A stretch of DNA of 64,000 nt from Gilvimarinus xylanilyticus (GCF_024195295.1 NZ_JAMFTH010000001.1:186001-250000); one strand, 5' to 3'; shown: positions 52,977-62,970, counted from the first letter of the stretch. The notes: generated from the sequence alone by a model not told the origin. Numbers and translations: made by a program.

Positions 52977-54197
52977 ATGTCGTCCATCAATAAAGTTGTG
53001 CTGGCTTATTCCGGCGGTCTGGACACGTCCGTGATCGTTAAATGGCTGCAGGAAACCTACAACTGTGAAGTGGTGACATTCACTGCCGACATCGGTCAAG
53101 GCGAAGAGGTAGCACCCGCCCGCGCCAAAGCCGAGGCGCTGGGGGTTAAAGAAATCTACATTGACGACTTGCGCGAGGAGTTCGTGCGCGATTTCGTCTT
53201 TCCCATGTTTCGCGCCAACACCATCTACGAGGGTGAATACCTGCTGGGTACCTCTATTGCCCGCCCTCTGATCTCTAAGCGTTTGATCGAGATCGCCAAC
53301 GAAACCGGCGCCGATGCTATTGCCCACGGTGCTACCGGTAAGGGTAACGATCAGGTTCGTTTCGAGTTGGGCGCCTACGCCCTAAAACCCGGCATTCAGG
53401 TGATTGCCCCCTGGCGCGAGTGGGATTTGACTTCGCGCGAAACCCTGATGGCCTATTGTGAGAAACACGATATCCCGGTGGACTTTTCTTCCAAAAAGAA
53501 AAAGTCGCCTTACTCCATGGACGCCAACCTGCTGCATATCTCCTACGAAGGCGGTGTTCTGGAAGATCCCTGGACCGAAGCTGAAGAAGATATGTGGCGC
53601 TGGAGTGTCTCGCCCGAAGCGGCCCCGGACACCCCAACTTACATTGATTTGACCTTCGAGAAGGGCGATATTGTCGCCATCGACGGCGAGCGTATGAGCC
53701 CTGCCACTGTGCTGGAAAAACTCAACAAGCTGGGCGGCGACAATGGTATCGGTCGTCTGGATATCGTTGAGAACCGCTATGTGGGCATGAAATCTCGCGG
53801 CTGCTACGAAACCCCCGGCGGCACGATTATTCTGAAGGCGCACCGCGCGATCGAGTCCATTACCCTGGACCGCGAAGTGGCCCATTTAAAAGACAGCCTG
53901 ATGCCCAAGTACGCCGAAGTGATTTATAACGGCTACTGGTGGAGCCCCGAGCGCAAAATGCTGCAAACCGCGATTGACGAAACCCAGGAGCCGGTTAACG
54001 GCGATGTGCGCTTAAAGCTGTACAAAGGTGCCGTTCATGTGGTGGGTCGTCGCTCTGCTGATAGCTTGTTCGACGAAAAAGTCGCCACTTTCGAAGACGA
54101 TGCCGGCGCTTACGATCAAAAAGACGCTGAAGGCTTTATCAAGCTGAATGCGCTGCGTATGCGCATCGCCGCCAGCAAAGGTCGCAACCTGCTGTAA
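52977..54197 (+). CDS. argG: argininosuccinate synthase
   Basis: Condenses citrulline and aspartate with ATP in arginine biosynthesis, 406 residues. The N-type ATP pyrophosphatase P-loop is [19 protein letters not shown]. Other conserved parts are [38 protein letters not shown] and [14 protein letters not shown]. It is a monocistronic gene between sbcB and the cbb3 cluster. The 148-bp region upstream has no recognisable ArgR box by eye. Confidence 0.98.
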   Translation: MSSINKVVLAYSGGLDTSVIVKWLQETYNCEVVTFTADIGQGEEVAPARAKAEALGVKEIYIDDLREEFVRDFVFPMFRANTIYEGEYLLGTSIARPLISKRLIEIANETGADAIAHGATGKGNDQVRFELGAYALKPGIQVIAPWREWDLTSRETLMAYCEKHDIPVDFSSKKKKSPYSMDANLLHISYEGGVLEDPWTEAEEDMWRWSVSPEAAPDTPTYIDLTFEKGDIVAIDGERMSPATVLEKLNKLGGDNGIGRLDIVENRYVGMKSRGCYETPGGTIILKAHRAIESITLDREVAHLKDSLMPKYAEVIYNGYWWSPERKMLQTAIDETQEPVNGDVRLKLYKGAVHVVGRRSADSLFDEKVATFEDDAGAYDQKDAEGFIKLNALRMRIAASKGRNLL

Positions 54198-54206
54198 GCG
54201 CGAAAA

Positions 54207-54262
54207 TCGGCTAAGCCTAGCCGACTGTGCTCTGAATTCCCGGCGCTGAGTATACGGCGCCG
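54207..54262 (+). other. hairpins downstream of argG
   Basis: TCGGCTA-AGCC-TAGCCGA (54207-54224) and CGGCGC/GCGCCG (54241-54262) follow the argG stop. Neither is followed by a long U-run, so they are plausible but weak terminators. Confidence 0.45.
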
Positions 54263-54277
54263 TACTTTGTACTATAT

Positions 54278-54319
54278 TTGATGAGAATCAAATAATCCTC
54301 CCAGCCACCGGCCGATAAT
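54278..54319 (+). promoter_or_regulatory. FNR/ANR-dependent promoter of ccoNOQP
   Basis: TTGATGAGAATCAA (54278-54291) is a perfect match to the FNR/ANR consensus TTGAT-N4-ATCAA. A -10 element GATAAT lies at 54314-54319, so the box centre is about 41 bp before the expected start site near 54326, the class II activation position. Oxygen-limited induction is therefore expected. Confidence 0.88.
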
Positions 54320-54397
54320 GTCGCGCTGGCTGGAGGCGCCACTTCTAATAACAATATCCACTTAAAATTGTGTTTTGCCAAAAATAGGGAAGAACCT

Positions 54398-55846
54398 ATG
54401 AGTAGTAACCTAGTTGCGGCGGGGGATCACCCGGTGTATGACTACAAGGTCGTGCGTCAGTTCGCAATCATGACCATTGTCTGGGGCATCGTCGGTATGG
54501 GTGTCGGTGTGCTAATCGCCGCGCAGCTCGTCTGGCCCCAGCTAAACGATCTGTTTCAGCCCTACACTCATTTCGGACGCCTGCGCCCGCTGCACACCAA
54601 TGCGGTTATTTTCGCCTTTGGGGGCTGTGCGCTATTTGGCACCTCCTATTACGTGGTTCAGCGTACCTGTCAGGCCAAGCTTTGGGGCGGCTGGTTAGTG
54701 CCTTTTACGTTTTGGGGGTGGCAGCTGGTGATCGTGCTGGCGGCTATTACTCTGCCGCTGGGCCTTACTAGCTCTAAGGAATACGCCGAGCTGGAATGGC
54801 CCATCGACATTCTGATCGCGATTGTGTGGGTGTCTTACGCATTGGTGTTCTTCGGTACCATCGTAAAGCGCAAAACCTCGCACATCTATGTGGCTAACTG
54901 GTTCTACGGCGGTTTTATTCTCACAGTTGCGATACTGCATATCGTTAACAGTGCTGCCATTCCGGTCACCTGGTTTAAGTCATACTCGGCCTACGCCGGC
55001 GCTGCCGATGCCATGGTGCAGTGGTGGTACGGTCACAATGCGGTCGGCTTTTTCCTGACTGCAGGCTTTTTGGGCATGATGTATTACTTTGTGCCTAAGC
55101 AGGCGGATCGCCCTGTTTACTCATACCAGCTGTCGATTGTGCATTTCTGGGCGCTTATCTCTATTTATATCTGGGCCGGTGCTCACCACTTGCACTATTC
55201 GGCGCTGCCCGATTGGGCGCAAAGCTTGGGTATGGTGATGTCTCTGATCCTGCTGGCCCCCAGCTGGGGCGGTATGATCAACGGTATTATGACGCTGTCA
55301 GGTGCCTGGCATAAACTGCGCACCGATCCTACGCTGCGCTTTTTGGTGGTATCTCTGTCTTTCTACGGTATGTCCACCTTTGAAGGCCCGATGATGTCGA
55401 TCAAAACCGTAAACGCGCTCAGTCACAACACCGATTGGACCATCGGTCACGTTCACTCTGGCGCACTGGGCTGGGTGGCGATGATCTCGATTGGTGCGGT
55501 CTACCACTTGCTGCCCATTTTGTTTGGCCGCAAAGAAATGTACAGCGTGAAGTGGATTAATGTGCATTTCTGGCTGGCGACTATCGGTACCGTTTTGTAC
55601 ATCGCCTCGATGTGGGTAAATGGCATTATGCAGGGTCTGATGTGGCGCGCCTTTAATGACGATGGCACGCTCACCTACAGCTTTGTTGAAGCTGTACAGG
55701 CCAGCTACCCCGGCTACTTTGTCCGCTTTATCGGTGGTGCTTTCTTCCTTAGCGGTATGATTCTGATGGCGTATAACGCTTATCGGACAGCGCGAGCACC
55801 TAAGCAGGTGGAAGCGCCCGCGAATCCAGAGCCGCAGACGGTATAA
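54398..55846 (+). CDS. ccoN: cbb3-type cytochrome c oxidase subunit I
   Basis: Catalytic heme-copper subunit of the high-affinity cbb3 oxidase, 482 residues, 12 helices. Heme and copper ligand histidines appear in [18 protein letters not shown], the [25 protein letters not shown] segment, [15 protein letters not shown] and [23 protein letters not shown]. The start ATG at 54398 has AGGGAAG upstream; an upstream in-frame ATG at 54368 has no ribosome-binding site. First gene of ccoNOQP behind an FNR/ANR promoter. Confidence 0.98.
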   Translation: MSSNLVAAGDHPVYDYKVVRQFAIMTIVWGIVGMGVGVLIAAQLVWPQLNDLFQPYTHFGRLRPLHTNAVIFAFGGCALFGTSYYVVQRTCQAKLWGGWLVPFTFWGWQLVIVLAAITLPLGLTSSKEYAELEWPIDILIAIVWVSYALVFFGTIVKRKTSHIYVANWFYGGFILTVAILHIVNSAAIPVTWFKSYSAYAGAADAMVQWWYGHNAVGFFLTAGFLGMMYYFVPKQADRPVYSYQLSIVHFWALISIYIWAGAHHLHYSALPDWAQSLGMVMSLILLAPSWGGMINGIMTLSGAWHKLRTDPTLRFLVVSLSFYGMSTFEGPMMSIKTVNALSHNTDWTIGHVHSGALGWVAMISIGAVYHLLPILFGRKEMYSVKWINVHFWLATIGTVLYIASMWVNGIMQGLMWRAFNDDGTLTYSFVEAVQASYPGYFVRFIGGAFFLSGMILMAYNAYRTARAPKQVEAPANPEPQTV

Positions 55847-55858
55847 GGGAGTAAGAAG

Positions 55859-56470
55859 ATGAAAAATCACGATATCGTCGAAAAGAACATTGGTTTGATG
55901 ACCGTGCTGATTGTTATTGCGATCAGCTTTGGTGGCCTGGTTGAGATTGTGCCGCAGTTTTTCCTTAAAGAGACTACGGAACCCGTAGCGGGCCTGAAAC
56001 CGCTGGGTCCACTCGAGCTGGAAGGACGCGATATTTATATCCGCGAAGGCTGTCACGTGTGCCACACCCAGATGGTACGCCCGCTGCGCGCCGAGGTAGA
56101 GCGTTATGGTCACTACTCGGTGGCCGGTGAAAGCGTTTACGAGCATCCGTTTTTGTGGGGGTCTAAGCGCACCGGGCCGGATTTGGCACGTGTGGGTGGT
56201 CGTTACTCTGATGATTGGCACAAGGTTCACCTGTTTAACCCGCGCATCGTTGTGCCCCAGTCCAACATGCCGGCCTTCCCCTGGCTGTACGACAATACCC
56301 TGGACGGTAAGCACACCGAGGCGAAAATGCGCGGCTTACGCAAAGTCGGCGTGCCCTATACCGATGAGGACATCGAAGGCGCTGGCGATAAAGTCAAAGG
56401 TGTGACCGAGATGGACGCGGTGGTCGCCTACTTGCAGCAGCTGGGTACGCTGCTGAAGGAGAAGCGCTAA
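55859..56470 (+). CDS. ccoO: cbb3-type cytochrome c oxidase subunit II
   Basis: Membrane-anchored monoheme cytochrome c, 203 residues. An N-terminal membrane helix (about 11-33) is followed by the heme-binding CHVCH motif at residues 65-69. The axial Met is in [13 protein letters not shown]. Twelve bases separate it from ccoN, and the stop is directly followed by the GTG of ccoQ. The length and motifs are typical of CcoO. Confidence 0.98.
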   Translation: MKNHDIVEKNIGLMTVLIVIAISFGGLVEIVPQFFLKETTEPVAGLKPLGPLELEGRDIYIREGCHVCHTQMVRPLRAEVERYGHYSVAGESVYEHPFLWGSKRTGPDLARVGGRYSDDWHKVHLFNPRIVVPQSNMPAFPWLYDNTLDGKHTEAKMRGLRKVGVPYTDEDIEGAGDKVKGVTEMDAVVAYLQQLGTLLKEKR

Positions 56471-56674
56471 GTGGATAAGGGCACACTGGGAGCCATCAGT
56501 ACTGTGCTGGTGGCCATCGCATTTGCCGCTGTGTGCTGGTGGGCGTTTTCCCCCAAGCGTAAGAAGCGCTTTGAGGAAGATGCCAATCTGCCGTTTGCCG
56601 ATGAGCCAAACGAGCGGGAAAAACAAACAGAAAAAAATACTCCATCGACCGATGATGTAGCAAGGCGGAACTAA
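56471..56674 (+). CDS. ccoQ: cbb3-type oxidase subunit CcoQ
   Basis: Small membrane subunit, 67 residues, that stabilises the complex. One helix (about 6-26, GAISTVLVAIAFAAVCWWAF) leads to a basic then acidic cytoplasmic tail (SPKRKKRFEEDANLPFADE). The start is GTG at 56471, immediately after the ccoO stop. Position between ccoO and ccoP confirms the identity of this short gene. Confidence 0.93.
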   Translation: MDKGTLGAISTVLVAIAFAAVCWWAFSPKRKKRFEEDANLPFADEPNEREKQTEKNTPSTDDVARRN

Positions 56675-56676
56675 TT

Positions 56677-57585
56677 ATGAGCACTTTTTGGAGCCTTTGG
56701 ATTATCGGCCTGACCCTAGCGAACCTGGTGTTGGTTTTTTGGGTTCTTATGGCCAATCGCAAGGTGGCGGTCCGCGACGATGAGACGCCGGAAAACCGTA
56801 CCACAGGGCATGTGTACGACGGTATTGAGGAATACGATAATCCTCTGCCACGCTGGTGGTTTAAGATGTTTATTGCCACCTTTATCTTTGCGGCGGGCTA
56901 CTTGGTGGTTTACCCGGGTATGGGCGCGTTTGACGGTATTGCTGGCTGGACTTCTCATAAACAGCTGGCCCAACGTCAGCAAAAAGCCGATGCCCTGTAC
57001 TCCGAGCAGTTTGGTAAATACAACGCCATGCCGATTGAAGAGTTGGCGCGCGATCAGGATGCCATGAAAATGGCGTTGCGCTTGTTTGCCAACAACTGTG
57101 CGGTATGCCACGGCGCCGATGGGGGCGGTAACCACGGTTTCCCCAACTTGACCGATAACGACTGGCTGTACGGGGGTGAGCCTGCCACCATTAAACAAAC
57201 CATTACCGCGGGCCGCAAAGGCATTATGCCGCCTTGGGCGGCCATATTGGGTGAAGACGGTGTTCATGAAACGGCCGAATATGTTTTGAGTCTGTCTGGT
57301 CGTGAGCATGATGAACAAATGGCTGCGCTGGGGGAAACTCATTACCAGCAGAACTGTGTGGCTTGCCATGGTCCTGATGGCACCGGCAATCAAGCTTTGG
57401 GGGCGCCTAATTTAACCGACGATGTTTGGTTGTACGGTGGCGAGCCGCGTGATATTCGCCAGACTCTGCGCGATGGTCGCAACGGCGTAATGCCCGCCCA
57501 GCAAGAGCTGCTGAAAGAAAGTCGCATCCATCTGTTGGCCGCGTATGTTTACAGCTTGTCACTGCCTTACGAGGAGCAAGAGTAA
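56677..57585 (+). CDS. ccoP: cbb3-type cytochrome c oxidase subunit III
   Basis: Diheme electron-entry subunit, 302 residues. Two N-terminal membrane helices (about 4-24 and 62-82) precede two cytochrome c domains with CAVCH (141-145) and CVACH (227-231). Axial Met candidates are in GIMPPWA and GVMPAQQ. Each domain repeats NLTDnxWLYGGEP, showing internal duplication. Two bases separate it from ccoQ. A long hairpin without a U-run follows, before ccoG. Confidence 0.98.
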   Translation: MSTFWSLWIIGLTLANLVLVFWVLMANRKVAVRDDETPENRTTGHVYDGIEEYDNPLPRWWFKMFIATFIFAAGYLVVYPGMGAFDGIAGWTSHKQLAQRQQKADALYSEQFGKYNAMPIEELARDQDAMKMALRLFANNCAVCHGADGGGNHGFPNLTDNDWLYGGEPATIKQTITAGRKGIMPPWAAILGEDGVHETAEYVLSLSGREHDEQMAALGETHYQQNCVACHGPDGTGNQALGAPNLTDDVWLYGGEPRDIRQTLRDGRNGVMPAQQELLKESRIHLLAAYVYSLSLPYEEQE

Positions 57586-57594
57586 ACACTGCCC

Positions 57595-57615
57595 GCGCCG
57601 GGCATCGCCCGGCGC
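57595..57615 (+). other. strong hairpin between ccoP and ccoG
   Basis: GCGCCGGGC-ATC-GCCCGGCGC is a perfect 9-bp stem 10 bp past the ccoP stop, without a U-run. It probably stabilises the ccoNOQP message or weakens read-through into ccoGHIS. Confidence 0.6.
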
Positions 57616-57645
57616 ACGCCCAGCCCACTCACAACGAGGTGTTCT

Positions 57646-59058
57646 GTGAGTCAAGATCCTGCTTCTGACGAGTCCCAAGGCGGTGTCCGCTACATCAATC
57701 TCTATGAGGCGGAAGACAAGGTCTACACCCGCCGCATTACCGGTTTTTATCAAAAACTCCGCCGCTACACTGGCCTGCCGTTAATCGCGGGTTTTCTGTT
57801 GATGCCCTGGTTTATTATCGATGGGCGTCCGGCCATGTTATTCGATTTGCCCGAGCGTAAATTCCATATTCTGTGTACCACCTTCTGGCCCCAGGATGGT
57901 ATGTACCTCGCTTGGCTGTTAATTATCGCCGCGTTTATGTTGTTTACGGTGACCGTTCTGGTGGGACGGGTGTGGTGTGGGTTTACCTGTCCGCAAACCG
58001 TGTGGACCCAGATGTATATTTGGGTGGAGTATCTGTGCCAGGGGGACCGCAATAAGCGTATAAAGCTTGATGCCGCGCCCATGAGCCTGGAGAAGTTTTG
58101 GCGCAAGGGGGCGACTTACACTCTCTGGTTGTTGATTGCGCTGATTACTGCATTGACCTTTGTGGGTTACTTTGTTCCCATCCGCGAGCTTATTTCTGAG
58201 CTTGTGACCTTCAACGCCTCGTTAATGGCAGCCTTTTGGGTGGTATTTTTTACCCTTGCGACCTTTACCAACGCCGGGTTTATGCGCCAGCAAGTGTGCA
58301 AGTATATGTGCCCTTATGCGCGCTTTCAGGCGGTGATGTATGACCGCGATACCCTCACGGTGTTTTACGACTATGTGCGCGGCGAGAAACGCGGACCCCG
58401 CAAGGCTGGCGAAGACTATAAGGCCCAGGGCAAAGGCGACTGTATCGACTGCTCTTGGTGTGTGCAGGTCTGTCCGGTAGATATCGATATTCGCGACGGG
58501 ATGCAGTCGGAGTGTATCGATTGTGGGTTGTGCGTGGATGCCTGCAATACCGTGATGGATAAAATGCAGTACCCGCGCGGTCTCATTCGTTTTACCACCG
58601 AGGACAATATCAAACACGGCAAAACCCATGTGCTGCGCCCGCGATTTATCGGTTATTTAGTGGTGCTGTTGGTGATGGTGAGTGTTTTTGTTTACAACAT
58701 TTCCACCCGCACACCGCTGGGAGTCGAGGTGTTGCGCGATCGCGGTGTTCGTATGTACCGTATTAGCGGTAAGGACGTGCAGAACGTCTATACCCTGAAA
58801 ATTAACAACATGGATAGCCGGGCACACCAGTATCATATTGAAGTCGACGGTGATTTTGATTTCCGTCTGCAGGGCTATCGGCCTCTGACGATTGAGTCGG
58901 GCGAGATCTTTACCATTCCGGTGCGCGTTGCCGTGGCACGCGAGCAATTGACCGAGGTAAAAACCGGCGTAAGCTTTACCGTCACCGCGCAAGACAACGC
59001 CAAGCTGACTACCGAGCATGAAACGTCCTTTATTGGCCCCCAACTGAGAGATTTCTGA
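57646..59058 (+). CDS. ccoG: cytochrome oxidase assembly protein CcoG (RdxA/FixG)
   Basis: Membrane-bound ferredoxin-like protein, 470 residues, reported to reduce Cu(II) during cbb3 assembly. Several helices (about 40-60, 85-105, 160-180, 195-215 and 335-355) surround two [4Fe-4S] motifs: CIDCSWCVQVCPVDIDI and CIDCGLCVDACNTVMDK. A CGFTCPQTVW motif lies near a membrane helix. The C-terminal domain is an Ig-like fold (IG-like C-terminal of FixG). The start is GTG at 57646 with GAGG upstream. ccoH follows after 4 nt. Confidence 0.96.
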   Translation: MSQDPASDESQGGVRYINLYEAEDKVYTRRITGFYQKLRRYTGLPLIAGFLLMPWFIIDGRPAMLFDLPERKFHILCTTFWPQDGMYLAWLLIIAAFMLFTVTVLVGRVWCGFTCPQTVWTQMYIWVEYLCQGDRNKRIKLDAAPMSLEKFWRKGATYTLWLLIALITALTFVGYFVPIRELISELVTFNASLMAAFWVVFFTLATFTNAGFMRQQVCKYMCPYARFQAVMYDRDTLTVFYDYVRGEKRGPRKAGEDYKAQGKGDCIDCSWCVQVCPVDIDIRDGMQSECIDCGLCVDACNTVMDKMQYPRGLIRFTTEDNIKHGKTHVLRPRFIGYLVVLLVMVSVFVYNISTRTPLGVEVLRDRGVRMYRISGKDVQNVYTLKINNMDSRAHQYHIEVDGDFDFRLQGYRPLTIESGEIFTIPVRVAVAREQLTEVKTGVSFTVTAQDNAKLTTEHETSFIGPQLRDF

Positions 59059-59062
59059 GTCC

Positions 59063-59596
59063 ATGCAAGCGCAACAACGCCCCCCTAACCCCTGGTATCG
59101 CGAACCCTGGGCCTGGTTTGTCTTAACGCCCTTAATTATTGTGGTGATCGTGTCTCTGAGTTTTGTGACCGTGGCCGTTAAACACGCCGACGACACGGTA
59201 GTGGATAACTATTACAAGCAGGGGCGAATGATAAATCAGAGCCTGGAGCAGGATAAACGTGCGGCCAATTGGGAGCTGGCGGCGCATCTGCACTGGGGGC
59301 AGGGTAACGATAAACTTGAGGTCGAACTCGAATCACCGGTGATTCCGGCGCCCTCGGTAATGACTCTGTGGCTCGGCCATCCCTTTGATGAGACTCAAGA
59401 TGTCCGCCTGACGCTCGAGCCTCAAAAGTCCGGTATCTACACAGCCTCTTTGCCCGCGCTAAAAAATATGTGGTACGCCACTTTGGTGCCGGGCGAGGCC
59501 GACTCCGGCCGTACCGATAGTCCCTGGCGGCTGCGCGGCGAGATCTACTTTGATCGCCGCGACGCCATCAATTTGGTGCCACCGTCCAGTCGATGA
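59063..59596 (+). CDS. ccoH: cbb3 assembly protein CcoH (FixH)
   Basis: Assembly factor with one membrane helix, 177 residues. The helix (about 14-36, AWFVLTPLIIVVIVSLSFVTVAV) is followed by the FixH-type DTVVDNYYKQGRMINQSLEQDKRA segment and a beta-rich periplasmic domain. Its stop overlaps the start of ccoI by 4 bp (ATGA), so translation is coupled. Confidence 0.92.
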   Translation: MQAQQRPPNPWYREPWAWFVLTPLIIVVIVSLSFVTVAVKHADDTVVDNYYKQGRMINQSLEQDKRAANWELAAHLHWGQGNDKLEVELESPVIPAPSVMTLWLGHPFDETQDVRLTLEPQKSGIYTASLPALKNMWYATLVPGEADSGRTDSPWRLRGEIYFDRRDAINLVPPSSR

Positions 59597-61971
59597 GCGA
59601 TCCGCAGCAGGCGCCTAAAGGCTGCTACCACTGTGGCTTGCCGCTGCCGGATCAACCCGAGTATCCGGTAGAAATTAACGGTGTCCGGCAGCTGATGTGC
59701 TGCCCCGGCTGTCAGGCGGTGGCCAGCTCTATTGTCAGCGGCGGCCTGGAAGACTTTTACCGCTATCGCAGCGAACTCAGCGAAAAACCTGACGGTGTGA
59801 GTGATAATTTTGCCGTCTATGAGCTGCCCGAAATACAGGACGAGTTCGTCCTGCCTTTAGCCGAAACCCGCTATCAAGCCAACCTGCTACTCGAAGGGAT
59901 TTCCTGTGCCGCCTGCGCCTGGTTGATTGAAAAGCATTTGGAGCCGGTAAAGGGCCTCGAAGCGGTGCGCGTTAATGTGACCAGCTTTCGTGCCCAGCTG
60001 GTTTACGACCCTAACCAGATTACCGTTAGCGCCTTAATGCATAAGCTCGCGGCCATCGGCTATCACCCCAGGCCCGCTACCGACGAGCAACAGGCCCAAT
60101 TAGATACCCGCGAAAACCGCCGCGCGCTGGCCCGCTTGGGGGTGGCCGGTTTCGGCATGATGCAGGCGGGCATGGTGGCTGTTGGGCTCTATACGGGGGC
60201 GGTGGACGAGTGGCAAAACCTGTTGCGCTGGCTCAGTCTGCTACTGTCCACGCCCGTGGTTTTTTTTAGCGCCTGGCCGTTTTTTTCCAGCGCCTGGCGC
60301 AGTATAAAAAGTGGCACTCTGGTTATGGACGTGCCGGTAGCGCTTGCCGTGGGGTTGGGGTATGGCGCCAGTGCCTGGGCGACGTTTACCGAACAGGGCG
60401 AGGTGTATTTCGAGTCCATTGCCATGTTTGTCTTTTTCCTGCTGCTAGGGCGCTACCTCGAATTTCGTTCTCGCACCCGATCGCGGGTGGGGCTGGCGAA
60501 CGTGGCGCAGTTGCTGCCTCCCGTAGCCGAGCGCTGGCAGTCGGGGCATTGGGTTCAGGTGCCGCTACGCTCTCTAGAGGTGGGTGATACCCTCAGAGTG
60601 AGTGCGGGGCAAAACTTCTGCGCCGATGGTGTGGTGCTCGATGGCTCAAGCTCGGCCGATGAGTCATTGCTGACCGGTGAATCGCAGCCGGTCAAAAAAG
60701 TGCCGGGTGATAAGGTGATTGCCGGCAGCGGCAATATTGATAGCCCGGTAGAAATACAGGTAACCGCCCTGGGAGCAGATACCCAGCTCTCGTCGATTGA
60801 GCGTTTGATTGAGCGGGCCCAGCGCGATAAACCCCGGCGCGCGCTGGCGGCCGATCGACTGGCACGTTCGTTTGTCGCCAGTGTGTTGATTGTGTGCGCG
60901 GTGGTCTACCTGGGGTGGTATTTTTATCAGCCCGAACGGGCGTTATGGGTCGCCTTGTCGGTGCTGGTGGTGACCTGTCCCTGCGCTCTGGCGCTGGCCA
61001 TGCCCACCGCGTATACCGCCGCCACCGATTATTTACGCAAGCATGGGGTCTTGCTCACCCGGGGCCATGTCTTAGAGAGTCTGGAAACCATTGATCGGGT
61101 TATTTTTGATAAAACCGGCACCCTCACCACCGGACGTTTATCCGTCGCCGAATTTATTCCGCTGGTGGCTGATGCCCAGCGCGAATCCTGTCTTGCCCAG
61201 GCGGCCGCCCTGGAGGCAGGCAGTGCCCATCCCATTGCCTCGGCGTTTGTGCCCTGGCAGGGACAGGTTAGGGCCCGGTCTGTTAAGCAGATAACGGGCG
61301 CCGGTGTGAGCGGGACGATTAACGGCGTTCGCTATCGTTTGGGGCGGCCCGATTACGTGGCTGACCACCTGAACCCGCCTTCCGGCGACTACTTGTGGTT
61401 AATATTGACTGCCGACGATCAGCCCAGGGCCTGGATAGGGCTGGAAGATCCATTGCGGCCGGAAGCCGCCCAAGTGGTTAATCAGTTGCAAGCACGTGGT
61501 ATTGCGGTGGAATTGTTAAGTGGCGATACCCCCGCCAATGTCGCGCGCGTGGCCCGCACACTGAATATTGCAGACTTTCGCGGCGGTGTGACTCCCGCGG
61601 GCAAATTGTCGCACCTGACCCAGTGCCAGAGCCAAGGTGATAAAGTTGTAATGGTGGGCGACGGGGTGAATGATGTGCCTGTACTGTCCGCCGCAGACGT
61701 ATCTTTGGCCATGGCTCGAGCGTCGGATTTGGCGCACAATCATGCCGATGCCCTTTTGTTGGCCGATTCTTTGACGCCTTTGGCTGAGGCGGTGAATCAC
61801 GCCCATAAAACCGCCCACATCGTGCGGCAAAACCTGACCCAGTCACTGATGTACAATGGTTTAGCGCTGCCTCTGGCCGCTGCAGGCTGGGTGCCGCCCT
61901 GGGCCGCGGCGCTGGGAATGACAGGTAGCTCTTTGTTAGTGGTGCTCAATGCCTTGCGCCTGTCCCGCTAG
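59593..61971 (+). CDS. ccoI: copper-exporting P-type ATPase CcoI (FixI)
   Basis: P1B-type ATPase supplying copper for cbb3 oxidase assembly, 792 residues. The N-terminal cysteine-rich zone has CYHC (11-14) and MCCPGC (35-40), followed by a heavy-metal-associated domain with CAAC (105-108). Eight helices include the metal-site CPC (462-464). The phosphorylation motif is DKTGT with Asp506, the TGES actuator loop is near 361, and the GDGVNDVP hinge is near the end. All catalytic parts are intact. The N-terminal ATG overlaps ccoH. Confidence 0.97.
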   Translation: MSDPQQAPKGCYHCGLPLPDQPEYPVEINGVRQLMCCPGCQAVASSIVSGGLEDFYRYRSELSEKPDGVSDNFAVYELPEIQDEFVLPLAETRYQANLLLEGISCAACAWLIEKHLEPVKGLEAVRVNVTSFRAQLVYDPNQITVSALMHKLAAIGYHPRPATDEQQAQLDTRENRRALARLGVAGFGMMQAGMVAVGLYTGAVDEWQNLLRWLSLLLSTPVVFFSAWPFFSSAWRSIKSGTLVMDVPVALAVGLGYGASAWATFTEQGEVYFESIAMFVFFLLLGRYLEFRSRTRSRVGLANVAQLLPPVAERWQSGHWVQVPLRSLEVGDTLRVSAGQNFCADGVVLDGSSSADESLLTGESQPVKKVPGDKVIAGSGNIDSPVEIQVTALGADTQLSSIERLIERAQRDKPRRALAADRLARSFVASVLIVCAVVYLGWYFYQPERALWVALSVLVVTCPCALALAMPTAYTAATDYLRKHGVLLTRGHVLESLETIDRVIFDKTGTLTTGRLSVAEFIPLVADAQRESCLAQAAALEAGSAHPIASAFVPWQGQVRARSVKQITGAGVSGTINGVRYRLGRPDYVADHLNPPSGDYLWLILTADDQPRAWIGLEDPLRPEAAQVVNQLQARGIAVELLSGDTPANVARVARTLNIADFRGGVTPAGKLSHLTQCQSQGDKVVMVGDGVNDVPVLSAADVSLAMARASDLAHNHADALLLADSLTPLAEAVNHAHKTAHIVRQNLTQSLMYNGLALPLAAAGWVPPWAAALGMTGSSLLVVLNALRLSR

Positions 61972-62014
61972 CCGCGTTAACGCTTTTTTCTGGACAGAAC
62001 AGCGGAGTGAACCC

Positions 62015-62215
62015 GTGAATAGCCTGTTTTTTCTAATTCCCATTGCGCTTATTTTTGTGGCGATTGCTGTGCGCGCGCTTTTCTGGGCCATTAACTCGGG
62101 CCAGTACGACAATCTGGATACCGAAGCACACCGTATTTTATTTGACGACGACAAACCTGTGCGGGGTAAATCTGAACCCGATCCCGCCCCCAAGGATGAT
62201 GAGCTGCGTGACTGA
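62015..62215 (+). CDS. ccoS: cbb3 oxidase maturation protein CcoS
   Basis: Small assembly protein, 66 residues, needed for cofactor insertion. One helix (about 4-26, LFFLIPIALIFVAIAVRALFW) precedes the conserved INSGQYDNLDTEAHRILFDDD, the CcoS hallmark. The start is GTG at 62015 with GGAG 7 nt upstream. The end overlaps the start of the TauE/SafE gene by 8 bp. Confidence 0.95.
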   Translation: MNSLFFLIPIALIFVAIAVRALFWAINSGQYDNLDTEAHRILFDDDKPVRGKSEPDPAPKDDELRD

Positions 62216-62951
62216 TACGGTGACCCTGGCCACGGGCTTGTTGTTGGGTTTTTTTAGCAGCGCTCACTGTGTGGGTATGTGCGGCGGCATTATGGGAGCG
62301 CTTAGCCTCGCCATGGGGCAGGTTTCTAAATCCCGACAAGCGCTCATCCTCGTGTCGTACAACCTCGGTCGTATCGCCAGCTACACCCTGATGGGCGCAT
62401 TGGTGGCAAGCGTGGGGGAGCAGCTTGTCGAGGTGGGCGCCTGGACTTTTTTGCGCCTGCTGGCGGCATTGCTATTGTTGGCAATGGCCCTGTATTTAGT
62501 GGGTTGGTGGCGAGGTTTAACGCGGTTAGAGACCCTAGGCGGAAAGCTTTGGCGCCATGTGCAGCCACTAGGTAAAAAATTAATGCCCGTACGCACCCCG
62601 GGCGCTGCACTCCTGCTGGGAGGTTTGTGGGGTTGGCTGCCCTGCGGCCTGGTCTATACCGCTTTAGGCTATGCAATGATTCAGTCCTCGATCGGGCAGG
62701 GTGCCATTTTTATGACGGCATTCGGTCTGGGTACTCTACCGGCAGTGCTTTTAGTCGCGCTGGCCACAACGCCCGCAAAAGCGGTCCTGCGGTCGCGCTT
62801 TCTTCGCTATGGCGCGGCGTTGTTATTGGTAATATTTGCAATCTGGACGGCCTATGGTGCACTGGGCGGCCACCACGGCGGGCATTCTCATGGTTCGATG
62901 CCCGCGCAAACCACTGATTCGCCTTCCCATCAGCACCATCACCACCACTAA
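62208..62951 (+). CDS. TauE/SafE family membrane protein with His-rich tail
   Basis: Polytopic membrane protein, about 247 residues, of the sulfite exporter TauE/SafE superfamily subgroup that accompanies ccoGHIS genes. Conserved Cys/His occur in GFFSSAHCVGMCGGIMGAL (CxxxC) and GLWGWLPCGLVY. The C-terminal 28 residues hold GGHHGGHSHG and end in five His after SHQHH, a likely metal-binding tail. The start used is GTG at 62208; ATGs at 62196 and 62199 are alternatives. It overlaps ccoS, so it belongs to the operon. Role in copper or cytochrome assembly is inferred from position and residues. Confidence 0.88.
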   Translation: MTDTVTLATGLLLGFFSSAHCVGMCGGIMGALSLAMGQVSKSRQALILVSYNLGRIASYTLMGALVASVGEQLVEVGAWTFLRLLAALLLLAMALYLVGWWRGLTRLETLGGKLWRHVQPLGKKLMPVRTPGAALLLGGLWGWLPCGLVYTALGYAMIQSSIGQGAIFMTAFGLGTLPAVLLVALATTPAKAVLRSRFLRYGAALLLVIFAIWTAYGALGGHHGGHSHGSMPAQTTDSPSHQHHHHH

Positions 62952-62952
62952 A

Positions 62953-62970
62953 AACGCGCCACGGCGTGTT
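62953..62970 (+). other. hairpin after the cbb3 cluster
   Basis: AACGCGCC and GGCGTGTT pair (one G-U) directly after the TauE/SafE stop, with no U-run. The rest of the 174-bp gap to the next gene holds no recognisable feature. Confidence 0.4.

Noticed and set aside
55298-56314. Open frame of about 338 codons antisense to ccoN and ccoO
   Set aside because: It spans two certain genes on the other strand and has shadow-like composition with no domain.
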